A stretch of DNA of 64,000 bases from Achatina immaculata (Eukaryota; Mollusca; Gastropoda; Stylommatophora; Achatinidae), in assembly GCA_009760885.1 (NCBI GenBank), contig CM019719.1, positions 36,435,584 through 36,499,583 of the forward strand. Reading direction: 5' to 3'. The notes under the pieces are model-generated. The model saw only the letters and a program-made list of their open reading frames with translations, had not been told where the DNA came from and did no database searches. Positions 12,720-23,700 of the stretch are shown here, piece by piece. The position numbers and the translations under genes are program-made. Each line of letters starts with the position of its first letter. The stretch's first letter is position 1.

Positions 12720-13320
12720 ACCGTGTAGATACTTAAAATTTGATTGTTGCAGAGGATGAAACTTGGATTTTCCGCTATGATCCCAGAACTAAACGCCAAA
12801 GTGCTCAGTGGAAGTTATCATCACCACCAAAAGGCAAAAAATTTCGTCTTCAAAAGTCGAAAGTGAAGACAACGTTGGTGTGTTTTTATGACAGCAAAGG
12901 AGTTATTCACAAGAGGGAAAGACTGTCATTGCCAAAGTTTATTTAAGTATTTTGAAAGGCCTGTTGAAAAGGATTCTCCGAGTATTCAACACCTGGCAGT
13001 TTTTCCCATTCTTCATGATAATGCACCGGCTCACCGGGTGGTAGTTGTACAGAAATTTTTGGCCCCAAAATAAGTGTGTGTTCTCAACCATCTACCCTAT
13101 TCCCCAGATTTGTCTCCCTGCGATTATTTTTTATTTCCAAAATTAAAGTTGCCATTGAAAGGACTCTTCTTTGGCGATACTGATGACATCTACAATGCTG
13201 TAACATCGAGTTTAAGGGCCATACCAACAGAAGAACTGTAGAGGTCGTTCCATTGTTTGTTAGATCGTGCCACTCGCCATATCAGTGCACACGGGCGCTT
13301 ACTTTGAATAAAATACACGT
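12720..13320 (+). mobile_element. Mariner transposase relic (catalytic half)
   Basis: Reads through a frameshift: VAEDETWIFRYDPRTKRQSA (first catalytic Asp), then HDNAPAHR (second Asp) and YSPDLSPCDYFLFPKLK (third Asp, 34-residue spacing class), ending RATRHISAHGR. Frame shifts near 12925 and stops near 13073 inactivate it. The N-terminal half is missing and I could not identify terminal repeats. Confidence 0.85.
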
Positions 13321-13379
13321 TATATCTTCAATTGTTGTTTATTTTATTTATTATGTAATTCTCATTACCTAATTGTCGG

Positions 13380-13830
13380 ACCTTGCATTCCCAGAGGCAA
13401 CCTACGGATGCGGAACGTTGACACTTAACAAATCACTAGAAAAGAAAATAACACTATTGGAAATGAAATGTTATAGAAGAGCATAGATAGAAAAAAAAAT
13501 CAAATAAAGAGATACTAATAGGATCAGGTGTTGCAGAAAACTGACTCGTAAACAACATCAAAATTAGAAAGTTGAGTTACTTCGGCCACATCAAGAGGTT
13601 TGAGGAGTAGAAGACGTAGCGCCCGACCAAAGAGAGAAAAGGTGGACTCGGGACATCACGGAAAGTCTGATTATGTCGTTGTGAGAAGCTGGTCAACTTG
13701 CGCTCATGGAAAGTCTGATTATGTCGTTGTGAGAAGCTGGTCAACTTGCGCAGGACCGCATTACATTTAGGGAGGCAGTGATAGGAAAAAGTTTCTGGAA
13801 AGGACACGTCACATGTACAAGTTGCTATGA
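13380..13830 (+). mobile_element. LINE family G, 3' part
   Basis: Decayed LINE C-terminal region: TYGCGTLTLNKSLEKK-like sequence at the start, SYFGHIKRFE-like at 13575, then the same 3' block as 640-870 (gaaaggtggactcgggacat). A 51-base unit (catggaaagtctgattatgt with following bases) is tandemly duplicated at about 13655-13755. No intact frame. Confidence 0.65.
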
Positions 13831-15514
13831 TTATAATAATACATTATACGTATTTCTAACATGTAACCAAATTCAGGATATTAAACAGTAGATATTCTTT
13901 TATCTTAGACATTTCACTATTGTACATTTATCTGTTAACATCAGTGGAAGCAGTGATTCTCAGAGGTGAGGGGGGGGGGCTCCACGAGAAGGAATTTGAA
14001 GTCTAAGGTTTCGCTCATTTTAGTTAATAAAACGAAAGAAAAGCAGACCATTAGGAACATGGAGACGCACAACAATGGAAGAACTAAAGGAAGCGAGAAA
14101 GACATGGTCTGAGGTATCCCCACTTGCTCAAGACATGTTTGGCTGGGGAACCTTTTTTGATGCCTCATGCTCCATTGGGAGCAAAAGCGACTGATGATGA
14201 TTTGGTAAATTGTCCACGTTGCAGTAATTACCGTCGTAGAATATATAAGATGTTGAAAATCCATTGTTGTTGATGACTTAATTTATCATTAAAAATTTGG
14301 GGGGAAGCCGATGTTGACAATGGGGGAATCTAGACCTAAGATGTTGAGAACCACTGAGTGAAAGCGTATTTTCTATTAAACGTGTCTTGATTTTTATTAC
14401 AAATCACTTTCAATATGAACTCACAACACACAGTGATGCGGCTGAAGCTACTGTTAAAGTAGAAGAGAAAGAAAGAAAAACGGACAGAAAAAGATCAAGA
14501 CAGAAAGAGAAATAAGCAAAAAAGGAATACAAAAACATTCTAATTTAGTAATCCCGCTCTCATAGAAAGGGTTCTGTTATACCCTTATGCCATTAACATA
14601 GTTCTGAGAAACAGTGTGTCACTGTTTGTTATATTCTACTTTCACCACAGACTGTTCTGGCGCTGGTTGGCGCAGCGCATTCAGTGGTATAATCCAGCGA
14701 GAACTTTTGAAAGCCCGTTGTTGGTTACAAAAACTAGGGAACTACTAGTCTGCCTGTTTGACGCTGCTAAGACACAGGCTATGCGCCTCTTACTCCTTGT
14801 TGATTTCATGATAGAGAACCAAATTCGTTTAGTTTCGTGTATATAAAGAAATGGTGTAAAACATATTTAGTTTTACATCTGTGTGAGAAAGTTTCTTTAT
14901 GTAAATAGATGATAATGTTTACTTATTTTGTCTTCTTATTTTATACAAAGGTGTGTCCGACGTACTGATAGCATTTTAACTTTTTTCTGGAGATGGGATA
15001 TCATGTTTAAGCTGACTGAAGTAATTTTTCCCCCTGATTTTCTTTGCGGGCAAATGATTAATAAATAGTGAAAGTTTGATCAATACTGGATTTTAGGTTT
15101 ATTAAAAGAAAAGAACTGCTAATTCTGACATGATAGTGTTGACCCTCAAAAATGATCACGTGTAGATACTTTCTCTTACTGTCTAGAATTATTTTCCGTT
15201 CTGCGCAAGAAATTTTTTTTTTCTGAATTTTTATCAGAATAAAGTTAGTGAGCTTAGTGTGGAATATTTCATGTACTCAAGAAGTTTAACATAAATCTAT
15301 CAGATTAAAATAACTGAAAATAAAATAAAGAATATGACAGTTCTGTGTTAGAAGCATGACATACAACAATATATGTCGGTAAGAGTTTTAGTATTTTATG
15401 CATTAGATCTGTGACGAGGATGTTGTATTTAATTCTGATACTCGGATCTAAATAAAGCGATGTCTTTACAACATATTGAAACTGTTCTTTCTGAAGTAGA
15501 CTTTTACAGTTACA
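13831..15514. other. No host gene seen; small LINE fragment inside
   Basis: About 14035-14205 (plus) encodes RPLGTWRRTTMEELKEARKT then LAQDMFGW and SCSIGSKSD, the C-terminus of another LINE. Elsewhere AT-rich and unrecognised. Confidence 0.55.
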
Positions 15515-15905
15515 CACAATAATTAGTGTATAAGTATATAACTATACACAAAGCACTTCAGTAAAGCTGTGATACCAGAATGTATAAAATAGGAAAAAGG
15601 AGCAGCTTTATTGCTTAATGATTACAAAGTTGTGACGTTTCGGCGTGAGCCTAATCATACAAAAACATACAGGACGAAGAAATAGAGAGAGGAGATAAAG
15701 TATAGATCACATCTTACAACTTACAGCTAAGTACTCTTTAAAAAAAATTTCTTTTTATTCATGTAAATCTATACTTTATCTCCTCTCTCTGTTTCTTCGT
15801 CCTGTATGTTTTTGTATGATTAAGGCTCACGCCGAAACGTCACAACTTTGTAATCGTTAAGTAATAAAGCTGCTCCTACTTTTTCCTATTTTATACACTT
15901 TTACA
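15515..15905. mobile_element. Foldback (palindromic) element, family FB1
   Basis: Two inverted arms. The left arm runs from acacacaataattag through tgtgacgtttcggcgtgagc to a GAGAG-rich stretch (about 15515-15705). The right arm (about 15760-15900) reads the reverse complement, including ggctcacgccgaaacgtcac. The arms match closely over roughly 130 bases. Related copies at 19290-19560 and 52890-53280 (with further terminal sequence at 53800-53845). No open reading frame, so non-autonomous. Confidence 0.85.
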
Positions 15906-15984
15906 GTTAGATCTAATGTGTTACATTTGGACATAGATAGCGAACAATTCAATATATTAGTTACGGTGTAGTGGAATTTAAACG

Positions 15985-17640
15985 ATTTTAACCCTACCTA
16001 TTTAGGGATGGATTTCCAAGAACTACTTAATCCACCACACCCAAATGAATTAATAAATCTTGAAACGGATTTACTAGTCCCACAACTAAATGTCAACTTA
16101 GATGAAGTTACACTGAATGAAATTGAAATAGCAGTACATCTAATTGCTAACAACAAAGCTGCAGGTGAAGATGAAATAACAGTCGAAATGTTAAAAGCTA
16201 TTAACAGTGACAACATGAGGCAACTACAGAGAATGTTTAATAAAATTTGGAAGGAAGAGAAGGTCCCTTCTAAATGGAAAAATAAATTATTGTTAAAATA
16301 TCCTCAAAAGGCAACCTCAATGACTGCAATAACTGGAGGGGTGTAACCTTACTATCAGTTATGTCAAAGGTGTTTTGTAAAGTGATTCTGAATAGAATTA
16401 GGGATGTAGTGGATACTGCAATGAGAGAAGAACAGGCAGGATTTCGAAAAGGGAGAAGCTGTCTCGACTAGATCTTTACTCTAAGAATAATACTTGAAGA
16501 ACATATTGAAAAGCAAAAACCATTAATCCTGAACTATATAGACTTTAAAAAGGCATTTGATAGCATACACAGAGAACCATTGTGGATTCTTTTAAGACTA
16601 TATGGAATACCATCTAAAATTGTCAACATCATTAGAGATCTCTACAACGGATATGCTTGTGCAGTCAAGACAGAAGAAGTAATGAGCGAATGGTTTCAGA
16701 TTGAAACAGGCGTGAAACAAGGATGTATATTATCTCCCTTGCTTTTTGGAATTTCCATAGATTTTATAATGAAAATATACTGTACAGGTGAAACCGGTAT
16801 TGATTAGGTACATGGGACCGAAATGAAAGATCTTGATTTTGCCTGTGACATAACTCTTATGAGTGACAATGTGAAATCGATGCAGGAAAAAACAGATTCC
16901 CTGTCTTCCTTGGCTAGCAAAATAGGATTTTAAATGAACAAAGATAAAACAAAAATAATGAAACTTCTCATTAATCAAGAAGGAAAAAAATACACAGAAG
17001 AAACAGCTGTTGATGAACGAAACCAATTTGCATACCTTGGCAGCTACATAGACCAGGATGGTGACACCAGGAAGGAAGTTAGAATTAGAATTGCAAAAGC
17101 AGCGTCGGTCTTCAAGAATCTTGAGAACATATGGCATTCAAAAGCTATAACCACAAAAAAAAAACAAGTTCAGATTACTCAATAATTCAAATCTGATATC
17201 CACCCTCATTTATGTAAGTGAAAGCTGGAAAACAACTAAAGAAACAGACAAGAAATTATAATCTTTTGAAAAAAATGCTTAAGGAAAATACTTGATATAA
17301 AGTGAAACGATTTTAAGAACAACACAGAGATAAGACAGATGAGAAAACAACAACCTATCTCAAGGCTGATCAGGAAAAGAAAATGAACATATGTAGGCCT
17401 TGTGATTAGAAGAAACAATAAGAGAATACCAAAACAAACTATCAAGTGGAGCACAACAGGCCGAGGAAAAAGAGGTCGATCACGTGAAACTCTAAAGAGG
17501 ACATTGTTAGGAGAAGCCAATTTAGTGGGCATAACATCACTTGATGAAGTTGAAAAATTGCCGAAAACAAGAAAACTTGGTAAACAACTATGCGAGCCCT
17601 ATGTGACGTTTAACGGCACGGGAAGGATGTAAGATTTAAG
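15985..17640 (+). mobile_element. LINE family C, long copy with reverse transcriptase domain
   Basis: Carries the reverse transcriptase blocks in order: NNKAAGEDEITVEMLKA (about 16150), EQAGFRKGRSCLD (16430), NYIDFKKAFDSIHRE (16540; catalytic Asp in block A), VKQGCILSPLLFGISIDF (16710), DLDFACDITLMS (16830; FADD box mutated to FACD), KTKIMKLL (16955), AYLGSYIDQDGDTRKEV (17035), then the C-terminal [16 protein letters not shown] and VTFNGTGR. Stops at 16345, 16470, 16805, 16933 and a frame change near 17190 inactivate it. No endonuclease domain is visible upstream. Confidence 0.9.
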
Positions 17641-17734
17641 ATTCATTGATGGATTTATGTAACTCATTGCACAGTTTTTTAGATCGTAGACATTTGTAAG
17701 TTCTCGATGGAACTCTAGTACAGAGTTTGCTAAA

Positions 17735-17932
17735 TATTATGGTATGCCTTATTATGGTGTGCTTTATTATGGTGTCTTTTATCATGGTGTGTTTTATTAT
17801 GGTGTACTTAATTATGGTGTGGTTTATTATGGTGTGTTTTATTATAGTGTGTTTCATTATGGTATACTTTATTATGGTTTGTTTTATTATGGTGTGCTTT
17901 GTTATGGTGTATTTTATTATGGTGATTTGATT
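17735..17932. repeat. 15-bp tandem repeat
   Basis: About 13 units resembling ttattatggtgtgtt. All three forward frames and one reverse frame stay open because the unit lacks stops, which explains the YYGVF-type translations; not a gene. Confidence 0.9.
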
Positions 17933-18007
17933 CTTATTAGGCTTCTAGTACAAGGTGAATCCAAGAAATCAGCACTTGCGGCTTTGAACAGGGCTAACAA
18001 TAATGTC

Positions 18008-18093
18008 GATCTGTCTGTCTGTGTCTGTCTGTCTGTCTTTGTCTGTCTGTCTGTCTCTGTCCCTCTGTCTCTGTCTCTCTCTCTCTCTCATTA
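18008..18093. repeat. (TGTC)n/(TC)n microsatellite
   Basis: Tetranucleotide tgtc array grading into tc repeats. Confidence 0.9.
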
Positions 18094-18383
18094 ATACAGT
18101 ATTTATACAGAAAATAATAGAGCTCCATTACATAATGAGCCTTCGGAATATGAAAGTAGTAAGACTCTAGAGGTGAAAACCGAAAGGAACGGCGAAAGAG
18201 AAGATGAACATCAGTATTTTAAAATACTACTAAAAGCTTCTAAGTATTCATCACACTGGACTCTTTCTAACGGGACGCAAAGTATTTCTGACCAAGGACA
18301 GTTGTAATGTTAGTCTTGAAGATCCTGAACTGTGGAAATTATGTTGTTTGCTTGTACATGACACGGATGCAATCCGAAAGAAT

Positions 18384-19020
18384 TCTTCTTCTTCTTCTTC
18401 TTCTTTTCTTCTTCTTCAGCTTTCCGAGCCATTAAGGCTCATTGCTGCAGATAAAGTTCGCCTCCATTCCTCTTTATTCCTAATCTTATCTCGCCAGTTG
18501 GCGACATGAATTTCTTTTATATCCTCTTCTATGGTGTCTTTCCATTTCTGTCTTGGTCTACCCTTTGGTCTTGTTTCCCTCATCTCTTGTGCGTACATAA
18601 TTTTCGTTTGTCTGTTCTCTTCCATTCTTTCTATATGGCACAATCAGCGTAGTCCGTTCAGTTTCAAGACATGTATAACTCATTGGGATTTAAATAAGCT
18701 GTTCAGTTCAGTGTTCTTTCTAGCTCTCTATTCTCCACTGGTGGTATCCTTTGTGGGCCCAAAGATACTTCTTAGGATCTTATTTTCAATGATCTGCAGT
18801 TGTTGTTCATCTTTCTTTGTTGTACTCCACGTTTCTGATCCATACATGACAGCTGGTCTTATTATAGTTTGTTGATTGTTATTTTGGGTGTTTTGGGACA
18901 GGATTTTCGATTTTAACAGGTTTTGCAAGGCGAAGTATATTTTATTCCCTACCTGTCGGTCCAATTTCGAGGCTTCTTTATCTGTTCCGTAACTCTACTC
19001 TTCTTTTAACGGAGATGGGG
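18384..19020 (-). mobile_element. LINE family A, 3' part
   Basis: Minus strand. 18728-18964 encodes QNNNQQTIIRPAVMYGSETW then QQLQIIENKILRSIFGP; 18416-18643 encodes [40 protein letters not shown] and RRTLSAAMSLNGSES. A TTC array (18386-18417) is the tail. Frame shift between the two blocks. Copies at 1-345 and 37528-38520. Confidence 0.85.
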
Positions 19021-19235
19021 TCCTTAGACTCATGCTCCAACCCTAACCCAGTGGGCCAGGGTGCAAGTTTCGTCTGATCCTTACCCGAGCAGAACTTCTT
19101 AGTTTGGTTGGACATGCCAGGAGTAAAACTCCCGATGGTGTAGCATTGGGGTTGTCAGGGCCCGCAAGATGTCACGCCACGACAAGGCAGCCTCACCAGG
19201 TGACGCCGGAAGAAGTCAGACAAAGTAAATGTTAA
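19021..19235. other. Unassigned, possibly repeat-derived GC-richer block
   Basis: Distinctly less AT-rich than its surroundings (for example gttgtcagggcccgcaagat), directly upstream in sense of the minus-strand LINE A remnant. It may be 5' LINE sequence or a separate retroposon; I cannot place it. Confidence 0.35.
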
Positions 19236-19289
19236 AACACCGGATTTATGCAAATAACTTTCCAAAAATATAAATCACATTTTGATGGA

Positions 19290-19560
19290 ACACGCAATAA
19301 TTAGTGTATGAGTATATAACTATATACGGAGCTACTGCAGTAAAATGTGATAACAAAATGTATAAACTAGAGGAGAAAAATAAAATTCATGCTATTTGAT
19401 ATTTTTTAACACAGCGTTCATGTGAATTTATATTTTAATCTCCTCTCTTTATTTCATTGTCCTGTGTCTTTTTGCACGATTAAGGCTCACGCCGAAACGT
19501 CACAACTGTGTGCTCGTTAAAGCTGTTCCTACGTTTTTTCATACATTTTGATGTAGAGAA
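19290..19560. mobile_element. Foldback element FB1, partly decayed copy
   Basis: Shares cgcaataattagtgtatgag at its left end and ggctcacgccgaaacgtcac on the right arm with 15515-15905. The central part of the left arm is deleted, so the palindrome is incomplete. Confidence 0.75.
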
Positions 19561-20609
19561 GTTCAAATTTAGATATAGTGGGGTATGAGCTTTTTCAGGC
19601 AGAAGAACTAGAGGAAAATTAGAAGTTTTGGTATTCAGAGCGTTTATAAAACTTCTGCAGGTCCTAAGACGAACTTTGAAGAAGGAGGAGAGAAATAAAA
19701 ATGTACAAGTTTAATTAACGTTCAGTCAGTTCTCCTTAAATAGTTCCGAAATAGGAAAGACAAAGAGAAAATGTAACAACGATAAAGAACACTTGGTTTT
19801 GAAGAGGAATTCTTAACATAATGTCGTCTCTAAATCTGATGCGGAAGTTAATAACAACTTTAGAGATTTTGTGAAAATTTATGCTTAACTAAATCTAAAA
19901 TGAACCAACATAGTGCCTTAACGTATTTCCTTTTTTTGCCTTGATCACAGAGGGGAAAAAAACGTTTCTATGAAGCTAGAAAATAATTGATAAAAAAGCC
20001 GAAATGGAGGCTGTGGGAAAAGAAGCTGCGAAGAATTGAGATGGCTGCCTAGGACATTTAAATTTATAACGTTTGTGTCTTCTGCGACACGTGGACTTGA
20101 TGCGGTCCTCCAAACATTTTGGCCACGTCAGATTAAAATCATTGCTGTAGACAGGTCTAGAAATTAGAAGACAGTTAACTTTACCTGCTAGTATATATAT
20201 AATCTCATCGTTAAGTAAATGATGAGATATATGCCAGTTTGTGAGGTAAATGATGAGATATATGCCAGTTTGCTAGGTAAATGATGAAATATATGCCATT
20301 TTGTGAGGTAAAAGATGAGATATATGCCAGTTTGTTACTCATTTGTGATAGTATTAAATATGAGTCACATACTTTAACCTGACAATAAAACATTTTCTGA
20401 ATTAGAATACTCTTATTTTATAGTAATCCTTATTTCACCGTTACAGAACTCGAATTGAGTGCACTTTTAGAGCCCTGGACAGTCAGCGGGTGAGCAGATA
20501 CTGAACATCTACTTGCTTAAATTCTGATTATATAGGTCGCGTGCCTATTTGTAACATTGCCTAAAGGACAATAACCGAGATTATCTTGGCAGGAGTTCTT
20601 TGAACTAAA
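19561..20609. other. Upstream of CHT1-like copy 1; no gene seen
   Basis: AT-rich. A 31-bp unit (gtaaatgatgagatatatgc plus 11 bases) is repeated about four times at 20210-20340. No TATA-type promoter can be supported. Confidence 0.5.
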
Positions 20610-20775
20610 ATGACCGTCAACATTCCAGGCATTGTCGCCGTAGCTGTCTTCTATGTAGCCATCCTCGTCATTGGCGTCATCGCGGGCAGGAAGACATCGA
20701 AAAGCACATCCAACGATGCTGTGCTGCTTGCCGACCGAAGTTTCGGCGTGTTCGTGTCCTGTTTTACAATAACAG
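20610..20775 (+). CDS. SLC5A7-like: CHT1-like copy 1, exon 1
   Basis: Encodes residues 1-55 plus the first base of codon 56. It begins [20 protein letters not shown], the first transmembrane helix, followed by a basic RKTSKS loop and the LLADRSFG stretch that leads into helix 2. The exon ends ACAG and is followed by GCGAGT, a GC-type splice donor; the GT three bases further on would break the frame into exon 2. Length and phase equal those of copy 2 exon 1. A possible 5' UTR acceptor (cttggcag, ending near 20592) lies just upstream but is weak. Confidence 0.92.
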
Positions 20776-23700
20776 GCGAGTCATGACCAATTTCACATTT
20801 TTTCTTTTTAGAATTGATAATTTAGATCTCTGAATTCTCACTATCGCATCAAATATCGTAACTTTATGATGTAATCACTATTATTAACAATAATGCTCTT
20901 GCTGTCTTACTTATTACAGCAATCAATCACAGATCGTTCCTCTCTACTCGACAAAATGATCAAAATAATAATGAATTTAAAGATCATATTGACACCAGCA
21001 ATCAGACGGCAAGTCCATGACTATGTCAATGTATGCAGGAAACTATCTACTGTAGGAGCGGAACAACAACACAGATTATCATCAGACAAGTGTTTCGGCC
21101 CTATTAAACTCCTGACCCTTCTGGGTCATGACTCCCAGAGGTCTTGTGAGTTGTTGCTTTTTTTTTTCTTTTCGTCCCCGTATTGAACCCGTGATCTTCC
21201 AGTTGGCACTGCACTATGAAGTGCGTCTTTAGCGATTTAGCTACGGAGGACTGGTATTGGTTGTGACAAACGAAATTATTTATGTCCTCAATGCTTGTTT
21301 CGCATACTCCACAGCCAGCATGAGGTCTTTTCTGCTGTTTCTGAAAGCTTTTCAATGCCTTAACTCTTGCTTGTCAGTTTATGCCCACTCGCTTACATAG
21401 GTCGTATGCTGTTGTTGCTATGAATTATCTCGCTCCCACATCTACAGCTATCATTTTTGCCCTGACTCCTGCCCCCTGCCTCAGTTGCTTGACCAGATCA
21501 TTGTACTTCTCACATTTGAATAGATGCTGCTCCTCTATTCTTGTTTCGTACGGAACCGGGAAGATCGATCATTATTCATTCCTGTTTTTCTATGGAGTAC
21601 ACAACAATGTCCGGCCGCATTCCTGTGTTCTTGATGGCAGTCGGGTATTCTCTTCTTCCTGGTAGGTCTGCTACCACATTCCAGTCATTTCCACCATCTA
21701 GCAGTGATGATAAGGGAATGTCCCTGATTTCAATATTCGATGCTGTACCAGCGCCTATGAAGTATTTAGGTGGGACCTCAACTTTTTTGTTGTTATTTGC
21801 TTTATCTTTTGCCCTGTAAACAATGGCTACTAGTTCCTGCAGCACTCTGTTTTGCCGCCAGGTATAGCGTCCTTGACCTAATGATACTCTGCATGCTAAC
21901 AGCACGTGTTCCAATGTTTGCCTTTCGTTGCAGAGAGGGCACTTTATGTCTTCTGATCCACCCAATTTGTATAGGTTGGAGCATGTAGGCAAAAGGTCAT
22001 AAGTAGATCTGATGATGAAGCTGAGTCTCAAGGGTGCCATTTTCCAGATGTCATTCCATGTTAGTGATCTCTGCAGGACTTCTTCCCATGTTGTCCATTG
22101 ACCTTGCTGTGCCTGTTGGACTGCCTTCTGGACCCGCTTGTCATCCTCTGAATTCCTTACTTCGCTGATGATTATATCCCTTCTTTCTTTACATGAGGCA
22201 TTTGACCACCATTTCATTTCACCATGACCAAATCCCCTTCTGTTGGTCTGGGTGTATCCTATTACTTCTTTCAGCTCCTGTGTTTCCTTGGCTGCGGTCA
22301 CTTCCTCACTTACTTTCTATTTTCGTCCAGTTTTAAGTGTTAGCTGCACTTCTCGTATCACCGGATCTGTAGATTCTTGTAGCATCATGGCAAGCCTTGT
22401 CTTTCCTACCTTGTATTCTTCGACCACAGATTTGAATGGTAGCTGCAGTTTGCTCTTCTTGCAGTACAGTGCTACATCAGTTAATCCTGGTGGTACGCCC
22501 AGCCACTTTCCTATGGATTTATTTATCTTTCTTTCGACTGCCTCTACTGTGCTGGTACTTACTTTGTAAAGGAGTAGTGGCCACAACAATTTTGGAATCA
22601 GCATGAACTGGAGGCACCATATTTTGAACTCCCAGTAGCCTGCTTTTGTATATGATGTTCAGTCCATTATGTGCCATTTCTATAACCTGCTTCACCGCGT
22701 TTGAGTCTTTCATGGAAGCATCATATACTCTGCCAAAGCTCTTCACTTGGCTCTTCCTCTACAGTTGGGATTATTTGATTTACCACTGTGTACGATCTTC
22801 CTATCACTTTCCCTTTCATGAGTGACAGGCTTCTTGACTTCTTTGGCTTGAAGCTCATGCGGCACCATATGATAAGGCTATCCAAACGTTCTAACATCTT
22901 TCGTGCCTGTGCTTCACTGGTTGTTATTACTGTTGTGTCATCCATGAATGCTTTTAGTGGTGACATCTAACATCTATTTCTGAACCTTGGGCCTTCTGCT
23001 GCTCTTTCTGCTGCTATCAGGATTACTTGCATAGCTAGTACGAACAGCATGGGAGATATTGTACACCTCATTGCAATTCCTACCTGCAGCTCGATCCATC
23101 TTTTAATATATCCTGATGTTCCAAATCTCACGAGGAACCCTGTGAAGTACATTTCATTACAATATTATCTTGACATGTACAGTTAGATTTGTTTATTTCA
23201 ATATTATCTTTACCACAGCAATCAAAATAAAGTTGTTTTTTTTATTAATGTTGTCTTCTCTAACACGTTTATAACTATATCTATTGTCTATTTTATTATT
23301 TTCTTTAACACCACTGTTAATGCCCTTGTCTGTACCAGTGTTATCATTACCATCTAAACGCGACGTAAATTCGTATACATTTCATAATTATCATAACTAC
23401 CACATGCATAAGAAATATTACTACGTAAATGTAATGACCTAAAACACTCTCATTATATAACAGGCCCACACAAGTTGTCGTCCAGAAAAAAACAAAATAT
23501 AATTCACATTGCTATCCCTATATCTTCAGTTCTTGTCCAACAACGATGGGACAATAACAAATTAGATATTAATTCATTTAATTTAGTCTTTCCTTTTTTA
23601 ACGATAATATCAGTAGTGTGTAGATGAGTCTATTTGAAACGAAGCATGTATTTCCCTCCTTGTAACTAAATTTTGTAAGTAATCTTTCCCTTCTTTTTAT

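Noticed and set aside
20776..20783. GT donor at 20780-20781 for exon 1
   Set aside because: It would leave exon 1 in phase 2 and throw exon 2 out of frame; the GC donor at 20776-20777 matches copy 2's exon end exactly.
21576..22301. A 241-residue host protein
   Set aside because: CCHC plus RPD motifs, adjacent reverse transcriptase pieces and frame breaks show it is the C-terminal part of a LINE.
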